64,000 nt of DNA from Pempheris klunzingeri (GCF_042242105.1 NC_092022.1:11094001-11158000), one strand, 5' to 3'; positions 40,216-62,737 are shown, counted from the stretch's first letter. Translations and numbers: made by a program. Notes: a model not told the origin generated them from the sequence alone.

Positions 40216-43200
40216 ATGGACTCCTCTTCAGTCCTTCGTCAGCAAAGTCAGAACAAAATCCACACTGACTTCCTGAGGTAAGCTAGTCAGTGAAGGGTTA
40301 AACATATTTCACTTTATTTTTTCCTGCCTTTAGAGCTGGATATCAAACCTCAGTACTTTTGGTAGCATTACTGCTCAAAATGCATCTGTAGCAGCAATTA
40401 TCAGAATTTGCCAAGCAATGAAAGCTGGCATCACATATCCTGTCAGATTTGTAATCTTGTTCACTTATTGCTTGATCAGATAGTTCCCGATATAAATCAG
40501 AACTTGTGCTTGTACAGATAACATTTAGCGTCAGAGAACTTTGGCCTCTTTTGTTTAATAAAGACAAGAGAAACATTGAGAACCATGTTTATATTTCTTA
40601 AAGTGCCGCAGTAAACATTTGTTTTTGTATCGTTACCAATACTTTAGTATTGGCAATAACAACAAATACAAAAAATTGGAACAATACTTAACTCCTGTTG
40701 CCTTTATTATTTTGCACCTGACTGGTTTTCCCCACACAGAGTGAAGAATGAACATAACAAAATGCCAGCGCACCCAAAGTCCACCAAACTCCTGTCGGCG
40801 CCTCACCTTCCCATCCAGGATGCTGAGAACCAGGATCCAGGAAACTCAGACACTGGTAGGAAGGCACCTGTGCGACCAGGTGTGAGCAGACTCCCTGTGC
40901 TCGCAAAGTCCCTTCGTCTTCAGACTCCGTCCGACTTCACTCAGTCTCACTGTAGGTGGGAGGAGAAACCTCTGGCTGTAAGTGTCTCTTTTCCTTCTTG
41001 TAGTTTTTTATTTTTTTTGTTTAATCAGATGATTCTTATGTTCTTAGTACTTTACTATTTTCCTACAGGGGAAGGCTAAGAAGAGCAAGCCGTGCACCAG
41101 GCCTATACCTTTCAACCTGTCGCAGCCAAAGAGTTCAAGAATGGCCACTAAAAATCAACAGCCCCCAACTGTTTCACAGTCAAGGACCGGCACTTGTGCT
41201 GTCCAACCTGATAACAATGTATGCACTGCTCATCTAAAAGCCCAAAACATAAATGCAAAACCTGCTGAACATCCAGTTATGTTAAAGAGCAATGTGGACT
41301 CGACCAAGAGTACAGGGAAACCTTCTGGAAAGTCAGGACAGTCTGGCCCTTCCAACACATTTTCAGCGACTTTGTCCAATCCTCTATCATCCATTCCCAA
41401 TAATGCTATGCATCAGAACAGAGCTGCTTCTTCTGCTCAGCCTGGTCTTAGTGCAGACGCCTGTTTGGATAACATAAACCAGCTCAGTCTCAAAGATCCA
41501 ACCAAGACAGCCCATGCTAGCCAAAACATGCAACCGACCCCGCAGAGCAATTTTTCCAAAAGTTCTACTGGTGAGTTAAATTAACTGTGTCCTTTCCTTC
41601 CATTTGTGCCGTGCACAATATTACAGAATATATTTGTATTGTACGTTTACATACATGTAAACATAACTGTATATACACGCTAAAGTTCCTAAAACTAATA
41701 CAGTCTAGTACAACAGTCCTGCATTAAATCCCATAGAGGTTATAATGTTCATTTTGTGTCTGAACTGTTGTTTAGAGGCGTTGATTTAACTGTGGGGAAG
41801 CACATTGGAGCTGTGGTTAGCACTGTTGTTTACCACCTAGCAACACCTCTCACAGCAAGAAGGTTCAAATCTGCTGGCCGGCAGGTTTGTGGTTTGATCC
41901 TTTGAACCTTTCTGTGTGGAGTTTGCATGTTCTTCCTGTGCTTGTTATGTTGCTGAGGTTATGTTGGCCGCCCCATTTATATTGGTGAGCTCAGGCTAAA
42001 TGACAGAAACACGTTCTTGTATAATGTAAAATACACCATAAACTACAGTTTCACTTTTAACAAAAATGAAACATTATGACCAGAATGAATGTAGGATTCA
42101 CTGCAGGACTGTTGTATTGGAGTCCTTTCGTTTTAGCTGGGTGCTGATGTATTTGTTTAGTTGCACTAAATGGACTTCATCCATTTTTAATGTTTACGGA
42201 ATTTCATTGTACTTTGCTGTATGATGACAATAAATCTGATTCTGATTTAATATTGCTGCAACAACAGCATTGTCCATGGAGATGAATGCATCACACCTAT
42301 ACAACAACACCATTATGGTTTAATATTAATTAGATGGCTAAAATCATCAAGACTTCTCATGTTTGCCTGCTCTGTGTTTTCAGTTGTGACTTTGTTAACT
42401 ACATTGCTCCATGCGAACAGGAGTCAACTGTGTTTCCTATGTTTTTCAGACAAAGGGGAGAACTTCCAGCCTGACCACGCGGCCTTGCTCAGTATACTCC
42501 GTAATGAGGGAGTAAGCGCCACAGGTCTGGGATCTGCGACTCCACAGTCTAAATCCTATAACTATCTGGTGAGTTGGTTTTATAATTATTGTTTACTGCC
42601 TTCTTTTACGATGTCTTTTGGTTTGCACACTCTGAGTTGTTGGTTTTAAATGTTTATATTGGTCTGAATAGTGATTTCAGTGTTAACGCTGCTCATTTGA
42701 ATGGAATAAATCTTGAATATATTTTTAATAATCATCTGAGTGTTTGTTGGTGATTCTCTTATTTGCAGCCCCAGCGAGTGTCTGTCATGAAGAGTCGACA
42801 AAAAGCTGGACCCACCACAGGTAAACATGGCTGGAAACAATGTGTGCTTGAACAATGTTTGATCACAGTAGATAAGAAAGTTGTAAAATCCATTCACGAT
42901 GGCAGATGAATTAGTTACAGTCAAACCAGTTGCAGAATTGTGAAACAGCATCTTTGTACATTTATGTATTTGTAGGCCTACTAACTAGTTTTCTGGATAA
43001 AGGAATAGTTTGACATTTTCGAAAAAATTAATTATTCACTTTCATGAGTTAAATGGGGGTTATGGGTGGAAACACCCAGCCTGGCTCTGTCCAAAACTAG
43101 CAAGAACCCAAAACAATGATGTACTGGACTATTTCTTGGCCAGGTGCTTTGTACTATGTAAAGTAACTGTGCCCACTCGAATCAAAATTATTAGCCAAAG

Positions 43201-46200
43201 CACGAGGCAAAAAAAAAGCTTGCTAGCTTCTGGGTTTGGTGTTTTAGTGTTTCTTCCACTGGCCTTGCTCAGCCCGTAGACTCTGGGATGATATCGCACA
43301 CTTTTCTAGGCTCTGGGAAGGTTTTCAAGTTTTCTAAAACTTTAATGGTTTTAAATCTTTTTTAATACAAAGAATAGTAAGTGATCTTGTTTGCCATTTA
43401 AGACGTCGTCTCAACACTTTTACAGACTCTTTTTCTATGGGGAAAATACGTTTAGGGCTGCAGTGGATTTTTGTGTTGGAGAGCCCCGGGTGGCCACGGA
43501 GACAAACCGGCAGCAAGGATGAATGCTGTCGTTATATTTCGCTCTCTGAACATATATGTGACCCTGCTAAGAAAGTGTCCAGCACATAACCCCAAATTAC
43601 ACTGCAACACTTCATTTTACACATTTTTTGTATGGATCAAACAAACAAGATATAACATGTTAGTTAGTGAGCTTTAGAAGAAACAGGTTTAGTTCCATTT
43701 AGAGAGAGCCAGGCTTACTGCTTTCCCCCGTTTCTAGTTGCATGTTTGTCAAACTGCAGAACTATTAATGCTAGGTAGTCATCTGTCTATAGGACATTAA
43801 CAATTAAATACAGATGCATGTCATAAGAGCCCAAAGTGATGTCTTGTGACAACGAGAAGCGGAGAGAAGCTAGTAACTTTAATACAGTATGCAGTATTAT
43901 TTTGCCTGGTATAAAGTGAGATAACGACCAATTGTAACTGAATTGGCCTTTGCATGTCAACTGAATCTGTTCTCTTTGTACTCGTCTTACAGGATTAATG
44001 AAGTCAGTGCAGTTCTCCCCAGACCCCGCTGCACTGCAGAGTATCCTGCTGAACGAGGGAGTGAAAGCTGGAGGGCCTGTGGGTGCCACACCCCGAAACT
44101 CTGTCCGTCCATCAGGCAGAGGCACCTCAATCTACACAGTATGTATATGTATTAAATTTGTTTTCACTTTGGCTTTTCTACTTTACAGTTGCATTTTAAC
44201 CTCTTATTATTAGTTTTTTGAAACATAAACACAGTTTCTTTTGCTGTGTTACTTCCTTTCTCAGGCTCAGAGAGTGCCGCTTAAAAAGAATCATGTAGAG
44301 GCGGCCGGAGGACCCGTGGGTAAGACAAGGAATCGTTGTTCGTGTTATCTTATGAAATCTAATGCATCCTTATCTCTTTGTCCTTTTCCCTGATGTGACG
44401 CGGATGTTTTATCCTCAGCAGTAGCACTCAAAGAGACTCCGCTGAAGAAATGGACTCCACAGAGGGTCCGCGACACCAGGCATCAGCCCATGTCTGCGAT
44501 GGTCAGTATACATGTATATTATATGTTCAGTCTTTCTCTGTGTGGTATTTAGTGTTTCTCACGGTCACTCCCTCATCTCATGACGCTGATGTTTTCAGAA
44601 ATGGCATCTGTCGACACAACAGTCACCGTACGCTGGCACTCCTGCGCTGCGGAGCAGCAAAACCAACCCTCAGCCGCTCCAGGAGGTGAGAGCAGGAAAC
44701 CATGTCAATTTTATAATGTGTCTAGGGAGCTTTTATGCAAATCTGTTCAAAAGTGTAACAAAATTCAAAAAGAGAAACATAATCTGTGTGTATGGATGCC
44801 ATTTCAGGCACAGTCAAAGCCAGAGTAAAAAAAAAATGTCCTTGATTGAAGGCAGCTACAACAAAGGTTTAATCCTTTTTAATGTTCAGTGCAGATGTAT
44901 TAAATAGATGTAACATTTCAGAAATGTAAAGATGAGGCTTTATGAAGAACAGCAACGTTTTAACGGCAGCATATCTTTACTGTACCATCTGTTGGAGGGA
45001 GAAAAATGTTTAAGCAACAATGGGGGGAAGTAAAATTATATTGACTGTATCTCTTTGTGGATCTGAAAATGCTTAAATAGGAGTTTTTTTTGCCTTTCTT
45101 GAAATGTCATTCTCAGTTTGTAAAATTTAAATTTCACAACTGATTATCATCAGTGAGCTGCCTGTCAAAACGTGATACCTTCTCAGAAAATGTAAAAAAA
45201 AAAAAATGTAAAAAATTTTGGTTTTGACATTTTAGGATGGATGACTAAGTTGTTGGATGACAGTTATGTGCAAACAGCCGTTAACAATAAAAGAAGTTCA
45301 TGTAATCAGGGATCTCACCAATTTTAAGAGTTGGTGCTGATGATGCTACGCTACACTTGCACCGAATGACCTTTTAATGCAGAATAACTACAATAAAATG
45401 CACTCCAGAAAAAAGAGCATGTTTAACATTATGCCGCTGTTTTAATTTACTACCAGCACAGCATAAATTTTTAACAAGAAATAATCATGCTGTGTTCTGT
45501 ATCACAATTCACATGATTCAATGTCTTGTTTGTTATCAGGAGGTTGTCCAGAGATTATTTGATGATCATGAGGACGAGCAGAGCACAAATGTGACAGACA
45601 AAGATCCTGAGACACAAGCAGAGCCGCTTCCTGTTGAACTCTCAGCTGTAAGAAGTGAACTAAAGTCCAAACCTCACAGCCATACGGAGATCCAAATCAA
45701 ATCAAATTCTTGTTTATTTTAAATCTAATCATCACTGTATGCTGTTTGGCGTCCTCCCTCACTCCTTTAGACCAAATCCCACTGTGAAGAAAAGGTTGAG
45801 ACGGGCAGGGCCAGCAGTGACAAGGACGAGGAGGAAGAGGAGACTGAGCAGGAGCAGAGGACTGTGGGAGGACAGCCGTTCCTCCAAGCACCGCAGAGAG
45901 AGTCTGTCATTTTTTTCTCAACAGGCAAAAAGCTGTTAAGAGCCCCACGTTTTGAGAAGAAGGAAAGCTCAGGCCATCACGAGCAGCATGGCCCGTCTTC
46001 ATCAGACCAGAGAAAGATGCTGCCTTTACACAAAGACACGTCGTCTGTGTCAGAACCGCCCCGTCAGATCAACCCTCCTGTTCACAGTCTGCACAGAGGT
46101 AACGCTGACATCTCACACAGCCCATGAGAATTAACCTTATAGTGTTATATAGTGTCCTGAATTGTGAATGTCTTTCTAACGTGAGGCTTTTTCTTTTACA

Positions 46201-47499
46201 GACCTCATTGTTCAGAAGACCTGTGCTCTGAGTCCTGCATTGGCGCTGCTGCGTAAGCGTCTTCCTCCTCTGGAGGAGCTGCGTATGGACGAGGAGGTGG
46301 CCACCTACACCTCTGTGTCTGTCCCGGCTGCTTCTGGGTTTCTCCCCCCTCGGCCCCGCTGTGGAAACCCCTTGGCCTCCATCCTGTGCTTCGAAGAGTC
46401 CTCTGTGAGTACACCACCGCCAGTGTGCATGTACAGAAAATAAGTACTAACGGTGTCATAATAGTTTTGAATCATTGATTAAACACATTTGCTGATTAGC
46501 CCTAACCACAAAGAGGCTGTCCAGACCATGAATGTCTGTACAAATTTTAATGACTAACTGACATAGCTATCCCTAGAGCTGCTAAAAACTAGAAAAATGT
46601 TTCAAACATTGTGCCTCCTAGAATCAACTATACTACACCCCGCAACACAAAAATACTAAAGAAAAAGAATAATATAGTGATGATTTTCCTAATAATAATA
46701 ATTAGACCCGTATGTAGTGTGTGCTCAAGCACGCTGCCTATAAAAAGTATTCAGTATTTGTCCTTTTGTTTTATAATGTGAGTCAGAGTAGATTTCATGT
46801 TGCTTTTTCGTCAAGAATCAATAGCAAAAGACCCTTCAATGTCAAAGTAAAAACAGATCTCTACAAAGTGATCTACGAGTATTACATAGCCCCTGAAAAA
46901 TACTCCAAAGAGTCGATGTGCATCCTAAAAATCACCTGATTTTTGAGTGTGCTGCCCACAGTACAGCGCACAAAAGTACAGTATTAGCTGAAAAGGTTAA
47001 AACTATTTGTAAAAATCTCAGTAAGCAATATCACACCAGAAAAAAATAAAGAAAACATTTTGGTTTTGATGAAGTTTAATTGGCAGTGACTTTCCAATAC
47101 TGCCGTTTTATTGATATAAGTGTATATGTAGTGTATATGTAAGGGATAATGTACAGCGAGCTGGTATATTACATATACATCAAACAATATGTAATTTGTT
47201 AGTGGGCTAGTTAGTTAGGGGTGCGGTTCCCCCTGTTTCCAGTCGTTATGCTAAGCAAAGCTAACAGACTACTGTATCCAGCTACATTTTTGATGCAGAG
47301 ACATGGCATCACTTCTTCTCATTTAACTGAAGCAAAGAAACTTTACCGTACATACCATGCCATACATATTCTCTGAATAGATACACAAGTTAATACAGAC
47401 ATTTATCTTTGTTTTGTTTTCCAGAGATTTGTTCCAATTGTCTGCGATCTGTCATCCGAACCCTCCTCCCCACAGAGCTCTCCACTGCAGGAGAGATGA
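40216..47499 (+). CDS. troap: Trophinin-associated protein (tastin), 684 aa, 13 coding exons
   Basis: Coding exons: 40216-40277, 40740-40977, 41069-41570, 42450-42568, 42769-42820, 43993-44138, 44265-44319, 44422-44501, 44599-44685, 45540-45647, 45771-46098, 46202-46404, 47425-47499 (2055 bases, phases agree). The segments RPGVSRLPVLAKSLRLQ and CTRPIPFNLSQPKSSR fit the conserved N-terminal part of tastin. The rest is Ser/Pro/Lys-rich and probably disordered, with an acidic stretch (DKDEEEEETEQEQ). Tastin is a microtubule- and dynein-associated protein needed for centrosome integrity and bipolar spindles. Two copies of an AAL-SIL-NEGV module lie in successive exon pairs. The third-exon-pair region also repeats a PQRV motif. 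The exon at 44422 has a tandem NAGNAG acceptor, which could add one residue (start 44419). The neighbour pfkm lies on 12q13 with TROAP in human. Confidence 0.88.
41794..41945 (+). repeat. SINE-type element, diverged copy
   Basis: Shares GCTGTGGTTAGCACTGTTG, CACAGCAAGAAGGTTC and CCTTTCTGTGTGGAGTTTG with the copy at 26050, with a small internal insertion. Lies in a troap intron. Confidence 0.6.
42120..42246 (+). repeat. LINE-like 3' tail
   Basis: Ends with GAATTTCATTGTACTTTGCT, ATGACAATAAA and a TCTGAT repeat, the usual ending of fish L2/CR1-like copies. Lies in a troap intron. Confidence 0.5.
42998..43120 (+). repeat. Teleost MITE-like repeat fragment
   Basis: Begins GGAATAGTTTGACATTTTCG and includes AGCCTGGCTCTGTCC, a combination seen in a widespread teleost nonautonomous repeat. 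A reverse-orientation piece (AGAGCCAGGCTTACTGCTTT) at about 43705-43770 could be its other end. Confidence 0.45.
46720..46900 (+). repeat. Possible dispersed repeat in a troap intron
   Basis: Contains GCTGCCTATAAAAAGTATTC, which opens a common teleost repeat. The rest is too diverged to assign. Confidence 0.3.
47210..47330 (-). repeat. Teleost MITE-like repeat fragment, reverse orientation
   Basis: CCCCCTGTTTCCAGTCGTTA followed by TGCTAAGCAAAGCTAACAG matches the reverse strand of the family seen at 42998. Lies in the last troap intron. Confidence 0.45.
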
Positions 47500-47952
47500 T
47501 TTGCACTACAAGTATTTGTTTCACTGTGAATATCCAGTGATAAGCTTACTCTGATGTACTGATGAGACCTTATTTTAGAGGAACTCGTGTTTGTCCAACA
47601 CTGTTGTTACTGAGCTTAATGCAAGTCCAAAGAACGCTGCTGGTATAGTTTCTTAGAAATTCTTTCTTTAGTCTCTTTTTGTCGTGTAAATGTTTCGGAC
47701 CGCTCTCACTAGATGCTTTCTAAAATCGATAAATGGTTATCTCTTACACTCTATCTTTTACACTGCAGGCACCCGTGTTTGTCAATAATGTAGACACTTA
47801 TTAGAAACAATGACGTGAATCAAAAAAAGAAAAATAGATGTTTTAAAAGGTCAGTGGAGACTTGATCAGTGTTATAGCTATAGTATACATATAGATCAGG
47901 ATGGCTCAGAGCAAATTTAGATTTTTATTTGTTCTTGATGTACAGTGTTTAT

Positions 47953-47958
47953 AATAAA
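47953..47958 (+). other. troap polyadenylation signal (AATAAA)
   Basis: AATAAA 454 bases past the troap stop, followed by GT-rich sequence. It gives a 3' UTR of about 470 bases. Confidence 0.6.
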
Positions 47959-48299
47959 TATCTATTTGTTACTGTCTGGCCATGTATGACTTTCCTCTCA
48001 GCTCTTGAAATTACCTAAAGGGGCATCCCACCGATTTTACACATACAGTAATGTTCAGCTTTCATCAGGAGCATAAATCAGCCTGCGGAGTCAGTTTCAT
48101 ACTATTATAACAGGGAAATTAGAACAAAGACAGAGTAACAAACGCCAGGTATGGAGTTTGAAACATGTAGAAGTTTACCAGGTAGGTAGGGTCAGTTAAC
48201 ATTTATAATTGTGGTTGCTCGTGCTCATTTAATAAATTATGGTCTCATTTAGAGTAAAATGGGTGATAAAACTGGGCCTGTTGTAGCGCAGGACTACAT

Positions 48300-48470
48300 T
48301 GCTACTAACCAATCAGAGGCAGAGAAAAAAAACGTGTCTCTTCTGGCTCCAAAATCAAGATGGCGACGGCCAAAAGGCCAGCCTCGAGGCTTCAGACCAG
48401 TAGTCCACAAACCAGTGGGTGGCATCACAGTGGCCACGTCCACTTCTTTTACATAGTCTATGGATACACC
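48300..48470 (+). repeat. Teleost dispersed repeat fragment
   Basis: Contains AAGATGGCGACGGCCAAAAG and TCCACTTCTTTTACATAGTC followed by TATGG, words I associate with a common teleost repeat. No coding capacity. Confidence 0.4.
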
Positions 48471-48542
48471 CTGCCCTGAGTCGTCCTTATGGGGCCAACA
48501 ACACTCCACCATTAACCAAAATATCATTCTAACAGCAACTTG

Positions 48543-48935
48543 AAGGTCCCATATTATGCAATATACACTTTTTAATGTCTTTTCAACATAAATGTGTCCC
48601 TAATGTTCCTAGAGGTCACCAAACCATGAGAAATGACTGTCCTCTCTCTTTTTCTCCTGCTCTATCTGTCAGCTAATATATGTGAAAATGCGCAGTTTAG
48701 ATTTTGCTCACTTTATGATGTCATTAGGGGATCTGTTGATCATGTGACCTCCTCCAGCCCTTCAACAGACCGACTGTCCCCACCCACTGAAAACCTCGTG
48801 AGCCCAGCTCACCATCCGCCGTTGCTTTTTGCTTACTAACATGAGGATGTGGAGGGTGTGAGTGAAGCAGCAGATTGTCCCATATGTGGAAAATAATGTC
48901 TTTTTTGAATATCAAACCATATAAATTCCTCACTG
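48543..48935. mobile_element. Nonautonomous MITE, copy 2 (right end missing)
   Basis: Starts AGGTCCCATATTATGCAATA and follows copy 1 (21524-21987) through TTTTCAACATAAAT, the GATGTCATTAGGGG region and AAATAATGTCTTTT. It then loses the right terminal inverted repeat. The left flank is TTGA rather than TTAA. Confidence 0.65.
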
Positions 48936-50131
48936 AGGAATGATGAAGAAGACCTGGGTGGATTAAGAACAAGGAGAGGAAGAAAGAACAACAGCACAGG
49001 AACACATACAGCCACAACAGTGATGAAACAATTCATCAAACAGAAAATAGAAAATAAATTGCCCACAATTTTGATAATCAGGTAATAATCCGGAAAAACT
49101 ACCAAATATTTGCCAGTTCAAGCCTCTCAAATACCACGATTTGCTGCGTTTGTTTCTTTTATATCATACTCAGAATTATTGATTAATTGATAATGAAAAC
49201 ATGTATTAGGTGCATCCTAAGTTGTGATATGTCCTCTGATTCTCTGATTTTGACAATTTTTCTTTTAATCCACCTGTTTAATTATTATCGCTATAATCAT
49301 GCTTTCTTTTGGCTGCTAATGGCCACCAGAGCATCTCCTTAAAGCTCGAGGCAGCTGTCTTTCCTGAAGTCTTTCGAAATGCAGCCATGACACACATGAA
49401 CTCCTCAGCCATATGTGTATGGAAAAGATCATCTTTAATGCATGAAACAAGAGTCGCTGTATTGTCTTGCATTCCCCAGATTGCCACAGGGCCAGATGTA
49501 AAGTTCAGGCCTTTTTCTGGAAACATGTTACGAGGTGCACATATCAGAGCCGTGTGACACACTGTCCCGTTTAGAGAGAGGACAGATGTTGATATGTACA
49601 GTACGGCACACGTGAAATACACCCGACTGCTGAATCAGCTCCACTCTGCCTGGGAGTTTTCATTTACGCTATTAAATGTCAAACATAAATCTCTGCTGAC
49701 TGGCACGGCGCAGTGTAGATGTATGTGTTTCCTTTGAACTGGTGTTGTCCTTTATGTTGATGTCCTTGGCCTGTTAGATCATTTTTGATGTATGCTGTTA
49801 CTTTTCTGTTTTTATCGTTTATATGCACCGTATTCTGGGAGGGTTCTTATAAAAGACAGCTTCCCTGTTTAAATAAAGGTTAATAATATGATAAATGACA
49901 TGTTCCCAAAGAGATGAAATCAAATAGCTTATGTTGTGCTTCTCTGCTTGGGTCTAATTTACTGTGTTGAAGTGACTCCCGTAAACCAGACAGAGACAAT
50001 TTCCCTACAAAATCCTTTTCATTATTTCGTTGCTTTGTATGAATTATTTGTAAATAAGTTATATAATGTTCTGAAAAGCATTCACACTGTTTCCTGTCAT
50101 ATGAGCATTGTGTTTCCCTGTCCTGTAACTG

Positions 50132-50250
50132 TCCAATGCAGGTGGTCACTGGGCCTGATGTATATTTAGTAGAGCTGTGTGAGTGAGTGAGTGGTGGAGG
50201 GTGTCAGTGGGAGGAGGCTCGGGCCAGGATTAGGAACAGTGGTCTATAAA
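50132..50250 (+). promoter_or_regulatory. pfkm promoter with TATA box
   Basis: TATAAA at 50245-50250, 127 bases before the first ATG. Upstream are CCAAT at 50132, an E-box CAGGTG at 50139 and a MEF2-like TATATTTAG at 50161-50169. E-box plus MEF2-like sites fit a muscle gene. Sites are by eye only. Confidence 0.5.
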
Positions 50251-50376
50251 GCGTGTGCCCTCACTCGAGCCTCCCCTGAGGAGCAGAGACTGAAGGAAGA
50301 GCAACCACACTCTGTTCTTTCTCCTTTCCTTTTCCCTTCGTCGCGCCCACCTGTCTGGCCGGGTTCCCCTGGAAAC

Positions 50377-60443
<10,067 letters not shown>

Positions 60444-60643
60444 ATCCTGAGCAGACTGGGGCAGTTTTTCTGTTCCATTACAAAGTTGTTGTTTTTTTTT
60501 CCATCCACATGCCTTGGTAAAAAGAGTTACTGCCTTGTCCTTTCTAATCCTAAATGTGTTATTTCTCATAGAACGTCAGTGTCCTGTAGCACTCAGATTA
60601 AAGTGAATCCATTTCACACAAGGTGTCTGAAATCAGCAAACCC

Positions 60644-60649
60644 ATTAAA
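60644..60649 (+). other. Candidate pfkm polyadenylation signal (ATTAAA)
   Basis: ATTAAA 201 bases past the stop; another ATTAAA lies at about 60597. Confidence 0.4.
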
Positions 60650-60659
60650 GATATCTGTA

Positions 60660-62460
60660 ACAAATTCATCATTTGTCCTTTATGTTAACTAGAACACAAG
60701 GTAAATTGTCTTGACAAACAATTAAAATAATAATATTATTAAATTGTATAAAATATCCTTGTACATGGTCAGTAAAGATGCTGATAGATGATAGATTGGG
60801 AGCTGTATAACCTGATTTTGAACATGCTGTGGCGATTTAGGACATATAGGACACAGATGTGTGTGAAAAACAGCCAGATAAGACACAGTAAGATCTGTGC
60901 GCTGTAATATATTTAACATTATTGGTGAGAAAGTGACCTGCAGCTAAAGAGAAGATTCCATGTGGCAAAGCAAGTGTAAACATGTAGGTTGCATTGCAGC
61001 CAGATGATTAGAATTTTAGTAGAAGTGTCAGATTAATTTCACCTAAACCCACTTTTTGTTCAGTCAAGAGCCTGTAAAATCTGTCACCAAATAACATATG
61101 AAACATTCGGCTGTGGGGACCACTGCCTGTTACGCCTGAATCCCCCAGTCACCGAATCATACTATTAACCATTTACAGCCATATTCTCTTTATGGAGGGT
61201 ACATCAGACGTGGAGCCTTGTCTATCTGTCAGACTGATAATCCAATAAACTATACTGTAGCTGTGTGTTAATGTAATACTGTAAGTGTTTTCAGTGGCTT
61301 ATCACCTGCGCCTGATTACATCTAAGTTGGTCAAGAAAGTGATTGCATCACAGCTCTCCTTTTTGTTTTGATGCCACACAAGCGGCCTTAGACCATTCAT
61401 CAAACCTGCTGGTAGATACTGAACACCCCTCATGGCTATTATCACCATGATAGCTGTGTATTATCACATCAAACTGAAGAGACCTGCTGCCCTATAAAAA
61501 GGAGGGCAGATCATTGTAGAAAAAGTCACAATAACATTTGGGAATGAGAACATAAACCCTTTTTGTACTGTTATCACTGAGCATACAAAGAACTAGTGTG
61601 ACATTACACAATTATGCATGCATAAACAGCATAAATACACTTACACAACATAATAAAAGAATATGTTTGTCTAAATTATCACAATTGACTTGAAGGATGC
61701 CAAATTTATTCATGTTTGAGGTTACATTTTAATCATTTTGTTTCTGTTGTGCAAATATGTTTGTTTTTTTTGGTCTTCTGCCAAAACCCTTATTTAGATG
61801 TTGTCTTCAAGATCAAATAAAATCATTTCCATAATGCTGCATTAAAACTTCATAGGCTGGCTTCACTTGGTCTTTGTATAATTCAGCTACAGAGTAAAAA
61901 TGGATGTAATCGTCTCATTATAGCTGTAAACACAACAAAAGCACACAATAAGTCCGCACGTGTGAACTCCTGCCTGGGGCAGCTGCTCGCCGGCACATAT
62001 ACATATTTAGAAATAAGCATTTGATGACACCAAAATTATTGCAGAAAACTACAGTGTGGATCCGGAAAAGGAAGAGGAAATGGTTTCTGCAGAGGTCACC
62101 GAGAACTCGCGGTGGCAGCCGGGACGTCGGCGGACTGTGTGCCTGCGCTGAGGAAGGGTGCGTGTCCCCAGTGTCCGCTCCGGTCGCCCGGTTAGGAATG
62201 CGCCTCACGAAGCCGGTGTGTGGTGTAATAATCGATGAAACGCCAGCGGGGACTGCGGTCTGAGAAGAGTCATGATTTGGCATCGCTTGTACCATTAGTA
62301 TCATTGGCGTGCAAGTTTGATTCATTGAGCTAGCTAGCTGGGGTTAGCCTGCTCCGTTGATTCATAGCACGCTAGGTCGTTAGCATAACGATATCTGCTA
62401 GCCGGCTAGCTAGTTAGTAAGCTAGTTTCAGTGAGCTGCTGGCCGATCCAGTCGAACAGG
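60660..62460. other. Intergenic DNA between pfkm and the last gene
   Basis: AT-rich to about 61900 with nothing recognised. GC content rises from about 62050, and TAGC words cluster at 62320-62430. This is likely the CpG promoter of the next gene. Confidence 0.45.
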
Positions 62461-62568
62461 AGAGAACCAGACTGACTGCTGAACCCAGCCGATATTTCGG
62501 AAAGAGGAGGTGGTGGCAGGCGGGGGCCGGGAGAACGAGACGGGGTGGAAGTGAGTCAGGAGCGGCTG

Positions 62569-62685
62569 ATGAGTTCAGACCAGAGCGGAGAGCCGCCGCT
62601 GCTGCAGGAGGAGGCCGATCCCGGACCGAAGAACGGTGGGAAGGACGAGGCTCTGCTGGGGAGCGAGGGAGGGTCAGGCGGCATG
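62569..62685 (+). CDS. First coding exon of an unrecognised gene (continues beyond the window)
   Basis: ATG at 62569 opens 39 codons (MSSDQSGEPPLLQEEADPGP, then a Gly/Lys/Glu-rich stretch ending GGSGGM) up to a good donor GTGAGTG at 62686. The setting fits a first exon: GC-rich upstream DNA, a purine-rich 5' UTR and a large intron after it. The LLQEE segment could be a dileucine sorting signal, but that is only a suggestion. No family recognised, and no second exon found before 64000. Confidence 0.5.
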
Positions 62686-62706
62686 GTGAGTGAGGCCTTC
62701 AGAGAG

Positions 62707-62737
62707 CTAGCCTAGCCTAGCCTAGCTTAGCCTAGCC
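62707..62737 (+). repeat. CTAGC tandem array
   Basis: Six tandem 5-base units of CTAGC (one TTAGC), 22 bases after the exon donor. Confidence 0.85.

Larger units (their letters stand above)
47960..50130. other. Intergenic DNA between troap and pfkm
   Basis: Holds the repeat at 48300 and MITE copy 2. 49000-50130 shows no gene or element I can support. Confidence 0.5.

Noticed and set aside
61492-61500. TATAAAAAG as a promoter
   Set aside because: No coding exon follows within a sensible distance and the surroundings are AT-rich.
62021-62263. 80-codon frame beginning MMTPKLLQKT upstream of the last gene
   Set aside because: Lies in GC-rich promoter DNA, lacks similarity and splice context.
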